This document shows, piece after piece, positions 17,115 through 27,795 of a stretch of 64,000 bases of DNA. The first letter of the stretch is position 1. Each line of letters starts with the position of its first letter. The position numbers and the translations under genes are program-made. The stretch is from Humibacillus sp. DSM 29435 (GTDB lineage: Bacteria > Actinomycetota > Actinomycetes > Actinomycetales > Dermatophilaceae): contig NZ_MAST01000011.1 in the NCBI RefSeq assembly GCF_001758225.1, positions 1-64,000 on the forward strand, read 5' to 3'. Under the pieces are notes generated by a model. The model had not been told where the DNA came from, ran no database searches, and saw only the letters and a list, made by a program, of their open reading frames with translations.

Positions 17115-17230
17115 TGTTCATTTCCTTCCCACCTCGCGACCGCTATATGACGCGAAGTGATGCTGCCCGGTCGTGATCCGGGCGGCGGGGGTCGGCTCTG
17201 TCTGCGACCCCAGCCCTGGGTGAGACCGGG

Positions 17231-17262
17231 CGGATGCCGCTGAGCGAGCTCAGCGGCATCCG
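17231..17262 (-). repeat. GGATGCC-type intercistronic hairpin, copy 1 (rpsD-rpoA)
   Basis: Perfect 14-bp arms CGGATGCCGCTGAG (17231-17244) and CTCAGCGGCATCCG (17249-17262) with loop CGAG. It starts 13 nt downstream of the rpsD stop. Near-identical hairpins follow rpoB and rpsG. A role as 3' mRNA stabiliser or partial terminator is inferred. Confidence 0.75.
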
Positions 17263-17275
17263 ACGCGGTTCGTCC

Positions 17276-17884
17276 TCAGTTCTTCGAGTAGAGCTCGACG
17301 ATCAGCTGCTCGGTGAGCTGGCTGTCGATCTGGGCTCGCACCGGAAGCTGGTGAATGAGGATCTGCAGTGAGCCCGGGACGACCTGCATCCAGGCCGGGA
17401 CCGGGCGCTCGCCGTAGGTCTGGCGCGCGAGCTCGATCGGGAAGCTCTCGGCCGACTGCTTGCGCACGGTGATGATGTCGTACTGCTCGACGCGGTAGCT
17501 CGGCACGTCGACGCGCTTGCCGTTGACCTCGAAGTGGCCGTGGCTCACGAGCTGACGCGAGTGACGACGCGTGCGGGCCAGGCCCGCACGGTAGATCACG
17601 TTGTCGAGGCGCGACTCGAGGATGGTGAGCAGCGTCTCGCCGGTCTTGCCGGGGCGCTTCGCTGCTTCCTTGTAGTAACGCACGAACTGCTTCTCCATGA
17701 CGCCGTACGAGAAGCGGGCACGCTGCTTCTCCTGCAGCTGCGTCAGGTACTCCTTCTCCTGGATCCGGCGACGGCCGTGCTGGCCGGGCGGGAACGGGCG
17801 GAGCTCGAAGTACTTGTCGCCGCCGACGAGGTCCATCTTCAGGCGGCGGGACTTCTTGGTGATCGGGCCGGTGTAACGAGCCAT
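17276..17884 (-). CDS. rpsD: 30S ribosomal protein S4, zinc-free type
   Basis: 202 residues. N-terminus MARYTGPITKKSRRLKMDLVG, then FPPGQHGRRR. The S4 RNA-binding domain covers about 92-155 (SRLDNVIYRAGLARTRRHSRQLVSHGHFEVNGKRV). There is no cysteine, so this is the zinc-free form; the other form carries a four-Cys zinc site near the N-terminus. S4 is a primary 16S rRNA binder and in many bacteria a translational repressor of this operon. It follows rpsK by 31 nt. Confidence 0.98.
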   Translation of the reverse strand: MARYTGPITKKSRRLKMDLVGGDKYFELRPFPPGQHGRRRIQEKEYLTQLQEKQRARFSYGVMEKQFVRYYKEAAKRPGKTGETLLTILESRLDNVIYRAGLARTRRHSRQLVSHGHFEVNGKRVDVPSYRVEQYDIITVRKQSAESFPIELARQTYGERPVPAWMQVVPGSLQILIHQLPVRAQIDSQLTEQLIVELYSKN

Positions 17885-17915
17885 CTGGGTATCTTCCTTC
17901 TCTCGCTACAGCCGG

Positions 17916-18311
17916 TCAGACGCGGCGGCGCTTGGGCGGGCGGCAGCCGTTGTGCGGCGTGGGCGTGACATCGCTGATCGCACCGACCTCAAGGCCGGTG
18001 GCGGTGAGCGAGCGGATCGCGGTCTCGCGGCCCGAACCCGGGCCCTTGACGAACACGTCGACCTTGCGCATGCCGTGCTCCATGGCGCGGCGGCCGGCGG
18101 CCTCAGCGGCCATCTGCGCGGCGAACGGGGTGGACTTGCGCGAGCCCTTGAAGCCGACCTGGCCGGCGGAGGCCCACGCGATCACCGCACCCTGCGGGTC
18201 GGTGATCGAGATGATGGTGTTGTTGAAGGTGCTCTTGATGTGAGCGTGCCCGTGGGCGATGTTCTTCTTCTCTTTGCGACGAACCTTCGTCGCGCGAGCC
18301 TTGGGAGGCAT
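17916..18311 (-). CDS. rpsK: 30S ribosomal protein S11
   Basis: 131 residues with the usual basic start ([21 protein letters not shown]), [18 protein letters not shown], and the C-terminal [19 protein letters not shown]11 forms part of the platform near the E-site mRNA. It lies 72 nt after rpsM; that gap contains a 7-bp hairpin AGCCGAG/CTCGGCT (18351-18357, 18372-18378) just below the rpsM stop. Confidence 0.98.
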   Translation of the reverse strand: MPPKARATKVRRKEKKNIAHGHAHIKSTFNNTIISITDPQGAVIAWASAGQVGFKGSRKSTPFAAQMAAEAAGRRAMEHGMRKVDVFVKGPGSGRETAIRSLTATGLEVGAISDVTPTPHNGCRPPKRRRV

Positions 18312-18383
18312 GTTTCTCCTACGTCAGAATGAGATTCGGTGACGATCAGCAGCCGAGAATCGCGGTGGCGACTCGGCTCACGA

Positions 18384-18758
18384 TCACTTGGCCTTCTTCT
18401 TGCCGGCCACGGTGCGCTTCGGGCCCTTACGGGTGCGCGCGTTGGTCTTGGTGCGCTGACCGCGCACCGGAAGACCGCGACGGTGACGAATGCCTTCGTA
18501 CGAGCCGATCTCGACCTTGCGGCGGATGTCGGCCTGAACCTCACGGCGTAGGTCACCCTCGAGGCGGTAGTTGCCCTCGAGGAAGTCACGAAGCGCAACG
18601 AGCTCGGCTTCACCGAGATCCTTGACGCGGGTGTCAGGGCTGACGCCGGTCGCGACCAGCGCCTCCTTCGAACGGGTGCGACCCACACCGAAGATGTAGG
18701 TCAAGGCGACCTCGACGCGCTTGTCGCGCGGAAGGTCGACTCCAACAAGACGAGCCAT
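18384..18758 (-). CDS. rpsM: 30S ribosomal protein S13
   Basis: 124 residues from ATG 18758 ([24 protein letters not shown]). The frame is open 16 codons further upstream, but S13 proteins begin at this Met. It carries a helix-hairpin-helix ([15 protein letters not shown]) and the basic tail ([21 protein letters not shown]) that reaches tRNA in the A and P sites. It is preceded by a 246-nt gap rich in short hairpins. Confidence 0.98.
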   Translation of the reverse strand: MARLVGVDLPRDKRVEVALTYIFGVGRTRSKEALVATGVSPDTRVKDLGEAELVALRDFLEGNYRLEGDLRREVQADIRRKVEIGSYEGIRHRRGLPVRGQRTKTNARTRKGPKRTVAGKKKAK

Positions 18759-18850
18759 GTTGGTGTTTCTCCTGGATTCTGTTTCGCGGAGGTCTGGAGC
18801 AGTCACCGATCCGGTGTCGGGCCCGGCCCTGTGCGGGGCGGGCCACCGGT

Positions 18851-18977
18851 CCTCGGCCTCCGTGCCGAGGGTGACGTCCTGCGCCGACTCGATGTCTCCA
18901 CCGAACCGGGCCGCAGGGGCCGGGTGACTGCTGTCGTGCTACGGGTACTTCTAGGCGTGCTGTCGAAGGTCTTCGAC
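18851..18977 (-). other. hairpin-rich spacer between rpmJ and rpsM
   Basis: Two clear stems: CCTCGGC/GCCGAGG (18851-18857, 18864-18870) and GTCGAAG/CTTCGAC (18962-18968, 18971-18977), the second 27 nt below the rpmJ stop. No reading frame of note. The spacer (18759-19004) may hold an internal promoter for rpsM, but none was convincing. Confidence 0.4.
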
Positions 18978-19004
18978 TCGTGCTCGGTGCCGCTGACGCT
19001 CTGC

Positions 19005-19118
19005 TCAGCCCTGGCGCTGCTTGTGGCGCAGGTTCTCGCAGATCACCATGACCCGGCCGTTACGGCGGATCACCTTGCACTTGTCGCAGATCTTCTTGAC
19101 GCTCGGCTGAACCTTCAT
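19005..19118 (-). CDS. rpmJ: 50S ribosomal protein L36, zinc form
   Basis: 37 residues read directly from the sequence: begins [20 protein letters not shown] and ends [12 protein letters not shown]. Cys11, Cys14, Cys27 and His32 form the zinc ribbon, so this is the C+ form. Located between infA (122 nt upstream) and rpsM, as in most bacteria. Confidence 0.97.
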   Translation of the reverse strand: MKVQPSVKKICDKCKVIRRNGRVMVICENLRHKQRQG

Positions 19119-19240
19119 AGCCCTGCTGTCTTCAGATCACGCCCCCGTGCGTCTGCCCCGTGTGGGGCCGACGACCAGGAGCTGGTTTCAATCGGGTGGG
19201 TGCCTCGTGCTTGACGCCGGCGGATGCCGGGCCCGCGCAC

Positions 19241-19462
19241 TCAGCGGTAACGGAAGACGATCCGACCGCGGGTCAGGTCATAGGGCGAGAGCTCGACCAC
19301 TACGCGGTCCTCGGGGAGGATCCGGATGTAGTGCTGACGCATCTTGCCCGAGATGTGAGCGAGAACCTTGTGACCGTTGGAGAGCTCGACCCGGAACATC
19401 GCGTTCGGGAGAGCCTCGACGATCGTGCCCTCGATCTCGATGACACCGTCCTTCTTGGCCAT
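19241..19462 (-). CDS. infA: translation initiation factor IF-1
   Basis: 73 residues from ATG 19462 ([20 protein letters not shown]). An S1-type OB fold covers nearly the whole protein, with [43 protein letters not shown]-1 blocks the ribosomal A site during initiation. The frame is open 32 codons upstream, but IF-1 begins here; AGGAT lies just upstream. First gene of the infA-rpmJ-rpsM-rpsK-rpsD-rpoA-rplQ series. Confidence 0.98.
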   Translation of the reverse strand: MAKKDGVIEIEGTIVEALPNAMFRVELSNGHKVLAHISGKMRQHYIRILPEDRVVVELSPYDLTRGRIVFRYR

Positions 19463-19557
19463 ATCCTCCGTCAATCTGTTGTGTTGCGCTGCTTGGTGTT
19501 CGTCGTGCCCGGACAGCAGAAAGAACGGGCGACGGGACACGCGCCACCCAACGGTCA

Positions 19558-19587
19558 AGAGTACGGCACGACGTCCCGTTCCCTGAA
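19558..19587 (-). promoter_or_regulatory. candidate infA promoter
   Basis: On the minus strand TTCAGG (19582-19587), an 18-bp spacer, and TACTCT (19558-19563). This would give a leader of about 90 nt. Moderate match only. Confidence 0.3.
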
Positions 19588-19653
19588 ATCGTCACGCCCC
19601 GGCAACGGCATCATGCGGCGCGGTGCAGAGCGGCGGATCGTGCTGGACTGAGT

Positions 19654-19679
19654 CGGGATCCTCCCACGGGAGGATCCCG
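19654..19679. other. isolated 11-bp perfect hairpin in infA upstream region
   Basis: CGGGATCCTCC (19654-19664) and GGAGGATCCCG (19669-19679) with loop CACG. No gene ends next to it on either strand, so it is not an obvious terminator. It could be an operator, a small RNA end or a leader structure. Confidence 0.5.
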
Positions 19680-19880
19680 GATGCCACCGGGCTCGGTAGC
19701 GTGACCGCCGTGACGACCGCGCGCTCCCACCCCATTCCCCCGACCGAACGCTGCGTTCGCTATCGAAAGCCGTGTTGCGACAGTGAGTTCGACGACGAAC
19801 GCCGCGTTCGAGCAGGGCGGGCCGTTCGAGACCGCGCCGCAGACAGGACAGGCCCGGTCGGGCGTCGGCATACTGGGTCG

Positions 19881-20525
19881 ATGGTCGAACCGGAGAGCCC
19901 CGAGCAGTTCCACGCCCGCGTTATGGCCGCGACCGACGACGATGGCCGCCTCCCTGTTGCGGTCTCGCAGATGCCCGGGTGGGATGTCTATCCCTACGAG
20001 CTGGACTCTCTGCGGCTCAAGCCGGTACAGCCGTTGGCCGACGGGGAGCCCGCCCGGCGGGGCGAGACGTACGCCGAGTGCTGGTGCTCCCAGGGCCCGC
20101 CCCCTCCCGACGACGGGGCCACCCGGGTCTGGACCAACCAGAGGTGGCACCTCGACCTCAGGGCCGACAGCGGTCTGCCGGTGACGGCGACCCTCATGCC
20201 GTTCGAGCACCACGACCTCGGCAACCTCCCCGCCGACCTCGCGGCCGAGATGTGTCAGCTCATCGTCACCATCGCGGATGCCGTGGAGCACGTTCCGTCG
20301 GTCGGACGGGTTCAGCTGGCGAAGTACGGCGACGGGGGCGCGCACCTGCACCTGTTCTTCTTCGGCCGCCCGGCCCGGATGCTGCAGCTGCGGGGCTCGC
20401 CCCTGCTGGACTGGGAGGAGAACCTTCCCCGCGTGCCCCTCGCGATGCTGCAGGCGAATGCCTCGGTCATGGCCGAACGGCTCGTCGTGCACCTCGGTGG
20501 CACGGCCGGTCGCCTCGGTCACTGA
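19881..20525 (+). CDS. HIT-like superfamily protein
   Basis: 214 residues from ATG 19881 (MVEPESPEQFHARVMAATDDDGRLPV). The C-terminal half carries VTATLMPFEHHDLGNLPADL followed by GAHLHLFFFGRPARM. The H-x-H-x motif after a helix is typical of histidine-triad (nucleotide hydrolase or transferase) proteins. The N-terminal half (WDVYPYELDSLRLKPVQPL) is conserved-looking but not assigned. A substrate cannot be named. It is divergent from infA and ends 21 bp before gdhA in convergent orientation, with no visible terminator in that short gap. Confidence 0.65.
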   Translation: MVEPESPEQFHARVMAATDDDGRLPVAVSQMPGWDVYPYELDSLRLKPVQPLADGEPARRGETYAECWCSQGPPPPDDGATRVWTNQRWHLDLRADSGLPVTATLMPFEHHDLGNLPADLAAEMCQLIVTIADAVEHVPSVGRVQLAKYGDGGAHLHLFFFGRPARMLQLRGSPLLDWEENLPRVPLAMLQANASVMAERLVVHLGGTAGRLGH

Positions 20526-20546
20526 CGCGCACAGGCCCGATCCCCC

Positions 20547-21917
<1,371 letters not shown>

Positions 21918-21994
21918 TCATTCTCGCGACGAAGCAGGCAGGCCATGGTCTGGTCCGGATCACGGACACCGATGCGGTCTGCAGGGCCGGGCGC

Positions 21995-23446
21995 TCAGTC
22001 GGAGCGGCGCACTGCGAGGTCAAGCGGGTCGGGCCCGTTCAGGGGCATCAGACGCCACCGCAGACCCACCTCGCCCGTCGAACGGCGACCCTCGACGTGG
22101 AAGCGGTGCGGCGTCTCGATGACGATGACGTCGGCCACGAAGGTGTCGGCGTCGCGCCAGCCGCCGCTGGCGACCACGGGCAGCTCGTAGCCATCCGACC
22201 TCAGCGTCGACGCCGCCCACTCCCCTGACCCCACGCGCACCGCCATGACCTGTTCGTCGCGACGCAGGTCGAGCACCCAGCTCGAGCCGTCGCGCCTGAC
22301 CGACGCACCCGTGTACCGCCTCGACAGGTCGGAGCCGGACGCGCGCTCCAGCGAGACGTCTTCGCCCGCGGCCGAGCCATCGGTCAGCGGCTCGATCCGG
22401 CGAGCGGCCAGCAGCTCGACCAGCTCGGCGTCGGCGGCGCTCGACCCGGACCGGTCGAAGGCGGGCAGCAGGTGGCGCCACACGAGGTCGAGGGTGGCCT
22501 GCATGTTCTCGTGCTCGGACGTGACGGCCAGCGCGACGTCGTGCTCGGGAAGCACCACCAGGAACTGTCCGTAGGCGCCATCGCCCCGATAGCCGACCTG
22601 CTGCATCCAGAAGGAGAAGCCGTAGCCGCGGGCCCAGTCGGGGTTGACGCCCGGCCGCAGGTCGGTCGGGCCGAACCTGGTCGTCGCCTCGTCACACCAC
22701 TGCTTCGACAGCACCCGCCGGTCGCCGAGAACACCGCCGCCGAGGTAGAGCTGGGCCAGGGTGAGGATGGCCTCGGTGGTCAGGTGGGCGCCGCTGAACC
22801 CGAGCTCGTGCCCTTGCGGGTCTCGATCCCAGGGGATGTCATCGACCCCGAGGTCACTCAGGAGCCGGCCCTTCAGCACGTCGACCACGCCGGACCCGGT
22901 GACCCGAGCGACAATGCGCGACAGCAGGTAGGTGGCCACCTGGTTGTAGGTGAACAGGGTGCCGGGCCTCGCCGTCGGCGTCGTCGCGAAGACGTGCCGC
23001 ACCCCGTCGTCACCGGCCACCGCCTCGGAGCCGGGCGCCCCCGACCACGTCGAGCGACCCCGTCGAGCCACCTCCTGCCAGGCGTCGACCTCGTGTCCGA
23101 CGGTCATCGACAGGCAGTGCTTGACGAGCACCTCACCCCAGAGCGGGGCAACCTCGCCCCGGTCGATCTCCGGGAAGAACTCCAGCACCGGGGCATCGAG
23201 CGAGAGCCGGCCTTCGTCGACGAGCAGGCCCACGGCGGTGGCGGTCACCGTCTTCGAGAGCGAGTAGACGAGCGCCGGCCGGTCAGCGGCATACGGGTGC
23301 CACCAGCCCTCGGCGACGACCTGCCCGTGTCGAGCGAGCATGAAGCTGTGCGGTGCCAGGCCCTCGTTCTCGAGGGCGACGACGAAGTCACGCAGTCCGG
23401 CGGCGTCGACTCCCTGGGCTGATGGGGTGCTGCGGGGAAGGCTCAC
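21995..23446 (-). CDS. serine hydrolase of the class C beta-lactamase family
   Basis: 483 residues, no clear signal peptide. The catalytic S-x-x-K appears as LVYSLSKTVTATAVGLLVDEG near residue 85. A Tyr-centred motif FTYNQVATYLLSRIV follows near 180, in the place of YxN. Then come LTTEAILTLAQLYLGGGVLG and YGFSFWMQQVGYRGDGAYGQFLVVLPEHDVALAVTSEHEN, the typical C-terminal strand region. Members include esterases, D-aminopeptidases and carboxypeptidases; true beta-lactamase activity is not implied. The last 110 residues form an extra beta-rich domain. Nine bases downstream of map, so probably co-transcribed. Confidence 0.85.
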   Translation of the reverse strand: MSLPRSTPSAQGVDAAGLRDFVVALENEGLAPHSFMLARHGQVVAEGWWHPYAADRPALVYSLSKTVTATAVGLLVDEGRLSLDAPVLEFFPEIDRGEVAPLWGEVLVKHCLSMTVGHEVDAWQEVARRGRSTWSGAPGSEAVAGDDGVRHVFATTPTARPGTLFTYNQVATYLLSRIVARVTGSGVVDVLKGRLLSDLGVDDIPWDRDPQGHELGFSGAHLTTEAILTLAQLYLGGGVLGDRRVLSKQWCDEATTRFGPTDLRPGVNPDWARGYGFSFWMQQVGYRGDGAYGQFLVVLPEHDVALAVTSEHENMQATLDLVWRHLLPAFDRSGSSAADAELVELLAARRIEPLTDGSAAGEDVSLERASGSDLSRRYTGASVRRDGSSWVLDLRRDEQVMAVRVGSGEWAASTLRSDGYELPVVASGGWRDADTFVADVIVIETPHRFHVEGRRSTGEVGLRWRLMPLNGPDPLDLAVRRSD

Positions 23447-23455
23447 CCGCAGACG

Positions 23456-24331
23456 CTATCGCGGGCCTTCGCCGGGGCCGGCGGCGCCTGCGTCGATCGG
23501 CGCGTAGGCCGCTCCGTGCGCGGCGAGCACGGACTGCCCGCCGTCGATGGCGGTGAGGATCCAGAGCCCGTCCTCACGCACCGCGACCGAGTGCTCCCAG
23601 TGCGCAGACCGAGAACCGTCAGTCGTCACGACGGTCCAGTCGTCACCGAGCACCTTCGTGTCGGTCGTGCCGAGGGTCACCATCGGCTCGATCGCACCGG
23701 TGAACCCGTCGACCAGCTTCGGGCCCGTCTCGGTCACCGCATAGTTCGGGATCTGGGGGTCCATGTGCATCTTGGTTCCGATGCCGTGGCCGACGTACTC
23801 GTCGATGACGCCGTAGACGCGGCCGTCACGTTCAGCGGCCGCGCGCACGCTCGCCTCGACCGCATCACCGATGGCGTACAGGCGCCCCCCCACCTGCATC
23901 GCCGCAATGCCGGCGTAGAGGCTCGCCTCGGTCGCGTCGATGAGCGCCAGGTCGTCGCCCGCACCGGCCTCCCGTCCGCCGACCACCGTGGTGATCGCCG
24001 CGTCGCCGTTCCAGCCGTCGATCTCGGCGCCGCAGTCGATCGAGAGCACGTCACCGTTGCTGAGCACGCGCGCGCCGGGGATGCCGTGCACGACCTCCTC
24101 GTTGACGCTCGTGCACACCGTGTTGGCGTAGCCGGGCACGAGCTGGAAGTTCGGGATGCCGCCGTGGTCACGGATGAACGCTTCCGCCAGCCGGTCGAGC
24201 TCGAGCGTCGTGACACCCTCGCGCACCTCTGCGCGCAGCATCTCGAGGGTGCGCCCGACGAGCAGTCCGGCAGTACGCATAAGCAACAGCTGCTCATCGG
24301 TGCGGCCCTGCAGCTTGCGGCGTTTGAACAT
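23456..24331 (-). CDS. map: type I methionine aminopeptidase
   Basis: 291 residues. The metal ligands are visible: His in VNEEVVHGIPG, the Asp pair in LSIDCGAEIDGWNGDAAITT, His in YVGHGIGTKMHMDP, Glu in GAIEPMVTLG, and Glu in SAHWEHSVAVRE. It removes the initiator Met from nascent proteins. No N-terminal zinc-finger extension. It is 14 nt after adk. The secY-adk-map order is the standard bacterial one. Confidence 0.97.
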   Translation of the reverse strand: MFKRRKLQGRTDEQLLLMRTAGLLVGRTLEMLRAEVREGVTTLELDRLAEAFIRDHGGIPNFQLVPGYANTVCTSVNEEVVHGIPGARVLSNGDVLSIDCGAEIDGWNGDAAITTVVGGREAGAGDDLALIDATEASLYAGIAAMQVGGRLYAIGDAVEASVRAAAERDGRVYGVIDEYVGHGIGTKMHMDPQIPNYAVTETGPKLVDGFTGAIEPMVTLGTTDTKVLGDDWTVVTTDGSRSAHWEHSVAVREDGLWILTAIDGGQSVLAAHGAAYAPIDAGAAGPGEGPR

Positions 24332-24345
24332 GGTGGTCTGCCGCT

Positions 24346-24912
24346 TCAGTGAGCCGGCAGCGCGTCGATGACGCGGTCGGTGACCTCGTCCACAGCGCCC
24401 ATGCCGTCGACCTGCACGAGGAGCCCGGCCTGCTGGTAATGGTCGGCGAGAGGGGCGGTCTCGCGACGGTAGATCGCCTGTCGCTCGCGGATGACCGACT
24501 CGGTGTCATCGGCCCGGCCCTCGGTGGCGGCCCGCTTGAGCAGTCGCTCGACCACGGCCTCCTCGTCTACCGTCAGCTCGAGCACGGCATCCAGCGCGTG
24601 GCCGTGCCGCGACAGCATCTGCTCGAGCGCCTCGACCTGGGGGGCGGTGCGCGGGAAGCCGTCGAGCAGGAAGCCGTTCTCGGCGTCGGCCCACGTCAGT
24701 CGGTCGTCGACGATCTCGTTGGTCACCTCGTCGGGCACGTACCCGCCCGCGGCGAGGATCGCCTCGACGCGCCGTCCGAGCTCGGTCTGGTTCTTGATGT
24801 TCGACCGGAAGATGTCGCCGGTCGAGATGGCCGGGATCCCGAGGCGCTCCGCGATGCGTGCCGCCTGGGTGCCTTTGCCCGCACCGGGCGGTCCGAGAAT
24901 GATCAGCCTCAT
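24346..24912 (-). CDS. adk: adenylate kinase
   Basis: 188 residues. P-loop [11 protein letters not shown] at about 7-17, AMP-binding segments ([18 protein letters not shown] and [21 protein letters not shown]), and a short LID ([21 protein letters not shown]). It lacks the long zinc-type LID insertion, as is usual for Actinobacteria. It makes 2 ADP from ATP and AMP. It starts 2 nt after the secY stop. Confidence 0.97.
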   Translation of the reverse strand: MRLIILGPPGAGKGTQAARIAERLGIPAISTGDIFRSNIKNQTELGRRVEAILAAGGYVPDEVTNEIVDDRLTWADAENGFLLDGFPRTAPQVEALEQMLSRHGHALDAVLELTVDEEAVVERLLKRAATEGRADDTESVIRERQAIYRRETAPLADHYQQAGLLVQVDGMGAVDEVTDRVIDALPAH

Positions 24913-24914
24913 GG

Positions 24915-26237
24915 TCAGCGCAGGAACCCTTCGTAGTGACGCTGCTGCAGCTGCGCCTCGATCTGCTTGACCGTCTCGAGGCCGACCCCGACGACGATGA
25001 TGATCGAGGTGCCACCGAACGGGAAGTTCTGGTTGGCTCCCACCGCCACGAGCGCGACGAGCGGGATGAGCGAGACGAGGGCCAGGTAGATGGCCCCCAC
25101 CACGGTGATGCGGGTCAACACGTAGTTGAGGTACTCGGCGGTCGGGCGACCCGCCCGGATGCCGGGGATGAACCCGCCGTACTTCTTCATGTTGTCGGCG
25201 ACCTCGGTCGGGTTGAACGTGATCGAGACGTAGAAGAAGGTGAAGAAGACGATGAGCGTGACGTACACGAGCATGTAGATCGGCTTGTCACCGCGTTGCA
25301 GGTTCTCCTGCACCCACGCCACCCAGGCCGGCGGCTCCCCCGACCCGGCGTTGAACTGGGCCACCAGGCCCGGCAGGGCCAGCAGCGAGCTGGCGAAGAT
25401 CACCGGGATCACGTTGGCCATGTTGACCTTGAGCGGGATGTAGGTGGAAGTGCCGCCGTACTCTCGGCGACCGACCATCCGCTTCGCGTACTGCACCGGG
25501 ATGCGGCGCTGGGACTGCTCGACGTAGACGACGGCGGCGATCACGAACATGCCCATCAGCAGGATGCCGAGGAAGGTGCCCCAGCCCTTGTTCTCCTTGA
25601 TCGACCACAACGAGCTGGGGAACCCGGCGGCGATCGAGGTGAAGATGAGCAGCGACATGCCGTTGCCGACACCCTTGTCGGTGACGAGCTCGCCGAACCA
25701 CATGATGAGGCCGGTACCGGCGGTCATGGTGAGCACCATGATCACGATGGTCAGGCTCGAGCTGTCGGTGAGGATGTTCTCGCACGACCCGCCGAACAGG
25801 GCGGAGGGGTTGCGGGCGAAGGTGACGAGCGTCGAGCTCTGCAGCACCGCCAGACCGATCGTCAGGTACCGCGTGTACTGCGTCATCTTGGTCTGCCCGG
25901 CCTGCCCCTCCTCCTTGAGGGCCTCGAACTTCGGAATTACGACCGTCAACAGCTGCACGATGATGCTCGCCGTGATGTAGGGCATGATGCCGAGCGCAAA
26001 GACCGACAGCTGGAGCAGCGCGCCGCCGCTGAACAGGTTCGCCAGGCTGAGCAGACCGCTCTGGTCGCTTCCTCCGGCCTTCTGCCCATCGGCGAGGCAG
26101 GCCTGCACGAGGCCGTAGCTCACTCCCGGCGTCGGCATGTGTGACCCGAGCCGGAAGAGCGCGAGTATGCCGATCGTGAAGAGCAGCTTCTTGCGCAGGT
26201 CCGGGGTACGGAACGCGCGAACGAAAGCGGCAAACAC
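24915..26237 (-). CDS. secY: protein translocase subunit SecY
   Basis: 440 residues from GTG 26237. This start is fixed by a perfect AGGAGG five bases upstream; the longer frame would begin inside that ribosome binding site. Ten hydrophobic segments are expected. Seen: [25 protein letters not shown] at the start, a plug-like [46 protein letters not shown], and the C-terminal [24 protein letters not shown]. It forms the membrane channel with SecE and SecG. A 165-nt gap with a long hairpin separates it from rplO. Confidence 0.97.
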   Translation of the reverse strand: MFAAFVRAFRTPDLRKKLLFTIGILALFRLGSHMPTPGVSYGLVQACLADGQKAGGSDQSGLLSLANLFSGGALLQLSVFALGIMPYITASIIVQLLTVVIPKFEALKEEGQAGQTKMTQYTRYLTIGLAVLQSSTLVTFARNPSALFGGSCENILTDSSSLTIVIMVLTMTAGTGLIMWFGELVTDKGVGNGMSLLIFTSIAAGFPSSLWSIKENKGWGTFLGILLMGMFVIAAVVYVEQSQRRIPVQYAKRMVGRREYGGTSTYIPLKVNMANVIPVIFASSLLALPGLVAQFNAGSGEPPAWVAWVQENLQRGDKPIYMLVYVTLIVFFTFFYVSITFNPTEVADNMKKYGGFIPGIRAGRPTAEYLNYVLTRITVVGAIYLALVSLIPLVALVAVGANQNFPFGGTSIIIVVGVGLETVKQIEAQLQQRHYEGFLR

Positions 26238-26309
26238 TGGTCCTCCTGGTGCCACGCTCGAGGCGCGGCGTACAAGTCGTGCAATCCGTCGAAGGTTAAC
26301 TCAAAGCGG

Positions 26310-26379
26310 CAGCGCCCCGGGAACTCTTCCGCGATGACCGACCTGACGTCGGTCGGTGCGGAGAGCTCCCGGGGCGCTG
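26310..26379 (-). terminator. 70-nt long hairpin between rplO and secY
   Basis: Outer 13-bp perfect arms CAGCGCCCCGGGA (26310-26322) and TCCCGGGGCGCTG (26367-26379). Inside lie a bulged CTCTTCCGC/GCGGAGAG stem and a terminal 7-bp stem ACCGACC/GGTCGGT with loop TGACGTC. It starts 23 nt after the rplO stop and could reduce read-through into secY-adk-map. Confidence 0.6.
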
Positions 26380-26402
26380 TGTGGCGCTGTTTGTCCGGTC
26401 GG

Positions 26403-26903
26403 TCACTCGCCGCTGAGCGAGGTGACCGAGCCGCCGGCGGCCTCGATCTTCTCCTTGGCGGAGGCCGAGAACCGGTTCGCCACGATGTCCACCTTGACGG
26501 TGATCTCACCCGTGCCGAGCACCTTCACCGGGAAGCCGTCACGAACGGCACCCTTGGCGACGAGGTCATCGACCGAGACCTGGCCACCCTCGGGGAACAG
26601 CAGCTCGAGCCGGTCGAGGTTCACGACCTGGTACTCGGTGCGGAACGGGTTCTTGAACCCACGCAGCTTCGGGATACGCATGTGCAGCGGCATGGAGCCG
26701 CCCTCGAAGCGCTCGGGAACCTGGTAGCGGGCCTTGGTGCCCTTGGTGCCGCGACCGGCGGTCTTGCCCTTGGAGCCCTCACCGCGACCCACCCGGGTCT
26801 TGGCGGTCTTGGCTCCGGGGGCCGGACGCAGGTGGTGGATCTTCAGCGCGGACTCGCCCGATGCCGAAGCACCGGACTTCTTGTCGGCAGTCTGGTCAGA
26901 CAT
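26403..26903 (-). CDS. rplO: 50S ribosomal protein L15
   Basis: 166 residues from ATG 26903, one base after the rpmD stop, with GAGGAGG inside the end of rpmD. Seen: [32 protein letters not shown], the conserved L15 N-terminal arm, and [20 protein letters not shown]. The frame is open three codons earlier, but the ribosome binding site favours this start. The first 20 residues are an extra acidic lead ([18 protein letters not shown]). Confidence 0.97.
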   Translation of the reverse strand: MSDQTADKKSGASASGESALKIHHLRPAPGAKTAKTRVGRGEGSKGKTAGRGTKGTKARYQVPERFEGGSMPLHMRIPKLRGFKNPFRTEYQVVNLDRLELLFPEGGQVSVDDLVAKGAVRDGFPVKVLGTGEITVKVDIVANRFSASAKEKIEAAGGSVTSLSGE

Positions 26904-26904
26904 G

Positions 26905-27087
26905 TCAGTCAACCTCCTCGACGGCGACGAGGTGCGTCACCGTGTTGACCATCCCGCGGATCTCGGGACGGTCCTCCTTGACGACGACGTCGCCAATGCG
27001 CTTCAGACCGAGGCTGCGCAGCGTGTCACGCTGGTTCTGCTTGCCGCCGATCTCGGAACGGGTCTGGGTCACCTTAAGACGAGCCAT
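26905..27087 (-). CDS. rpmD: 50S ribosomal protein L30
   Basis: 60 residues: [20 protein letters not shown], then [32 protein letters not shown]. Its ATG shares one base with the rpsE stop (TGATG), indicating translational coupling. Small 23S-binding protein found in bacteria with the bL-short form. Confidence 0.97.
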   Translation of the reverse strand: MARLKVTQTRSEIGGKQNQRDTLRSLGLKRIGDVVVKEDRPEIRGMVNTVTHLVAVEEVD

Positions 27088-27755
27088 CAGGCACCCGCCT
27101 TGGAGGCCTTGGCGTCGGCGATGCCGGCGGCCCGGGCCCGGAGCATGGCGGCCGGGGCCACCTCCTCGAGGGTCTTGCCGCGGCGCGCGGCGACCGACTC
27201 GGGGCGCTCGAGGTCACGCAGGGCCTGGGCCGTTGCGTGCACGATGTTGATGGCGTTGGAGGATCCCAGCGACTTGCTCAGCACGTCGTGGATGCCGGCG
27301 CACTCGAGCACCGCACGCACCGGACCGCCGGCGATGACACCGGTACCGGGCGCCGCGGGGCGCAGCAGGACCACACCAGCGGCGGCCTCACCCTGCACGG
27401 GGTGCGGGATGGTGCCCTGGATGCGCGGAACCTTGAAGAAGTTCTTCTTGGCCTCCTCGACACCCTTGGCGATGGCCGCGGGAACTTCCTTGGCCTTGCC
27501 GTAGCCGACACCGACGGTGCCGTCTCCGTCACCGACGACGACGAGGGCGGTGAAGCTGAAGCGACGGCCACCCTTGACGACCTTGGAGACACGGTTGATC
27601 GTCACGACGCGCTCGACGTACTGGTTCTTGTCCTGATCGCGGTTGTCGCGACCGTCGCGGCCACCGCGGCCATCACGACGGTCTCCGCGCTCGGTGCGCT
27701 CGCCGCCTGTGGCGGGGCCTCCGACACCGCCGCCTCGACGCTGCTGTCCGGGCAT
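27087..27755 (-). CDS. rpsE: 30S ribosomal protein S5
   Basis: 222 residues. The first 45 form a low-complexity Arg/Gly extension ([20 protein letters not shown]...[19 protein letters not shown]). The double-stranded RNA-binding fold follows ([37 protein letters not shown]). The C-terminal domain has [31 protein letters not shown]5 supports decoding accuracy and mRNA helicase activity at the entry channel. 40 nt after rplR. Confidence 0.97.
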   Translation of the reverse strand: MPGQQRRGGGVGGPATGGERTERGDRRDGRGGRDGRDNRDQDKNQYVERVVTINRVSKVVKGGRRFSFTALVVVGDGDGTVGVGYGKAKEVPAAIAKGVEEAKKNFFKVPRIQGTIPHPVQGEAAAGVVLLRPAAPGTGVIAGGPVRAVLECAGIHDVLSKSLGSSNAINIVHATAQALRDLERPESVAARRGKTLEEVAPAAMLRARAAGIADAKASKAGA

Positions 27756-27795
27756 CAGCTGTTCCTCATCTCAACAATTGCGTTCACGTGGTTGC

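Larger units (their letters stand above)
19463..19880. other. 418-bp divergent intergenic region (infA / HIT-like gene)
   Basis: No credible gene. It contains a candidate infA promoter (19558-19587) and a perfect 11-bp hairpin (19654-19679). The rest is GC-rich without recognised motifs. The TGA-adjacent frame that continues upstream of the HIT-like gene has atypical, Arg-rich composition and is not considered coding. Confidence 0.6.

Noticed and set aside
19611-20522. 303-codon minus-strand frame opposite the HIT-like gene
   Set aside because: No recognisable domain. The plus-strand frame has the H-x-H motif and better composition.
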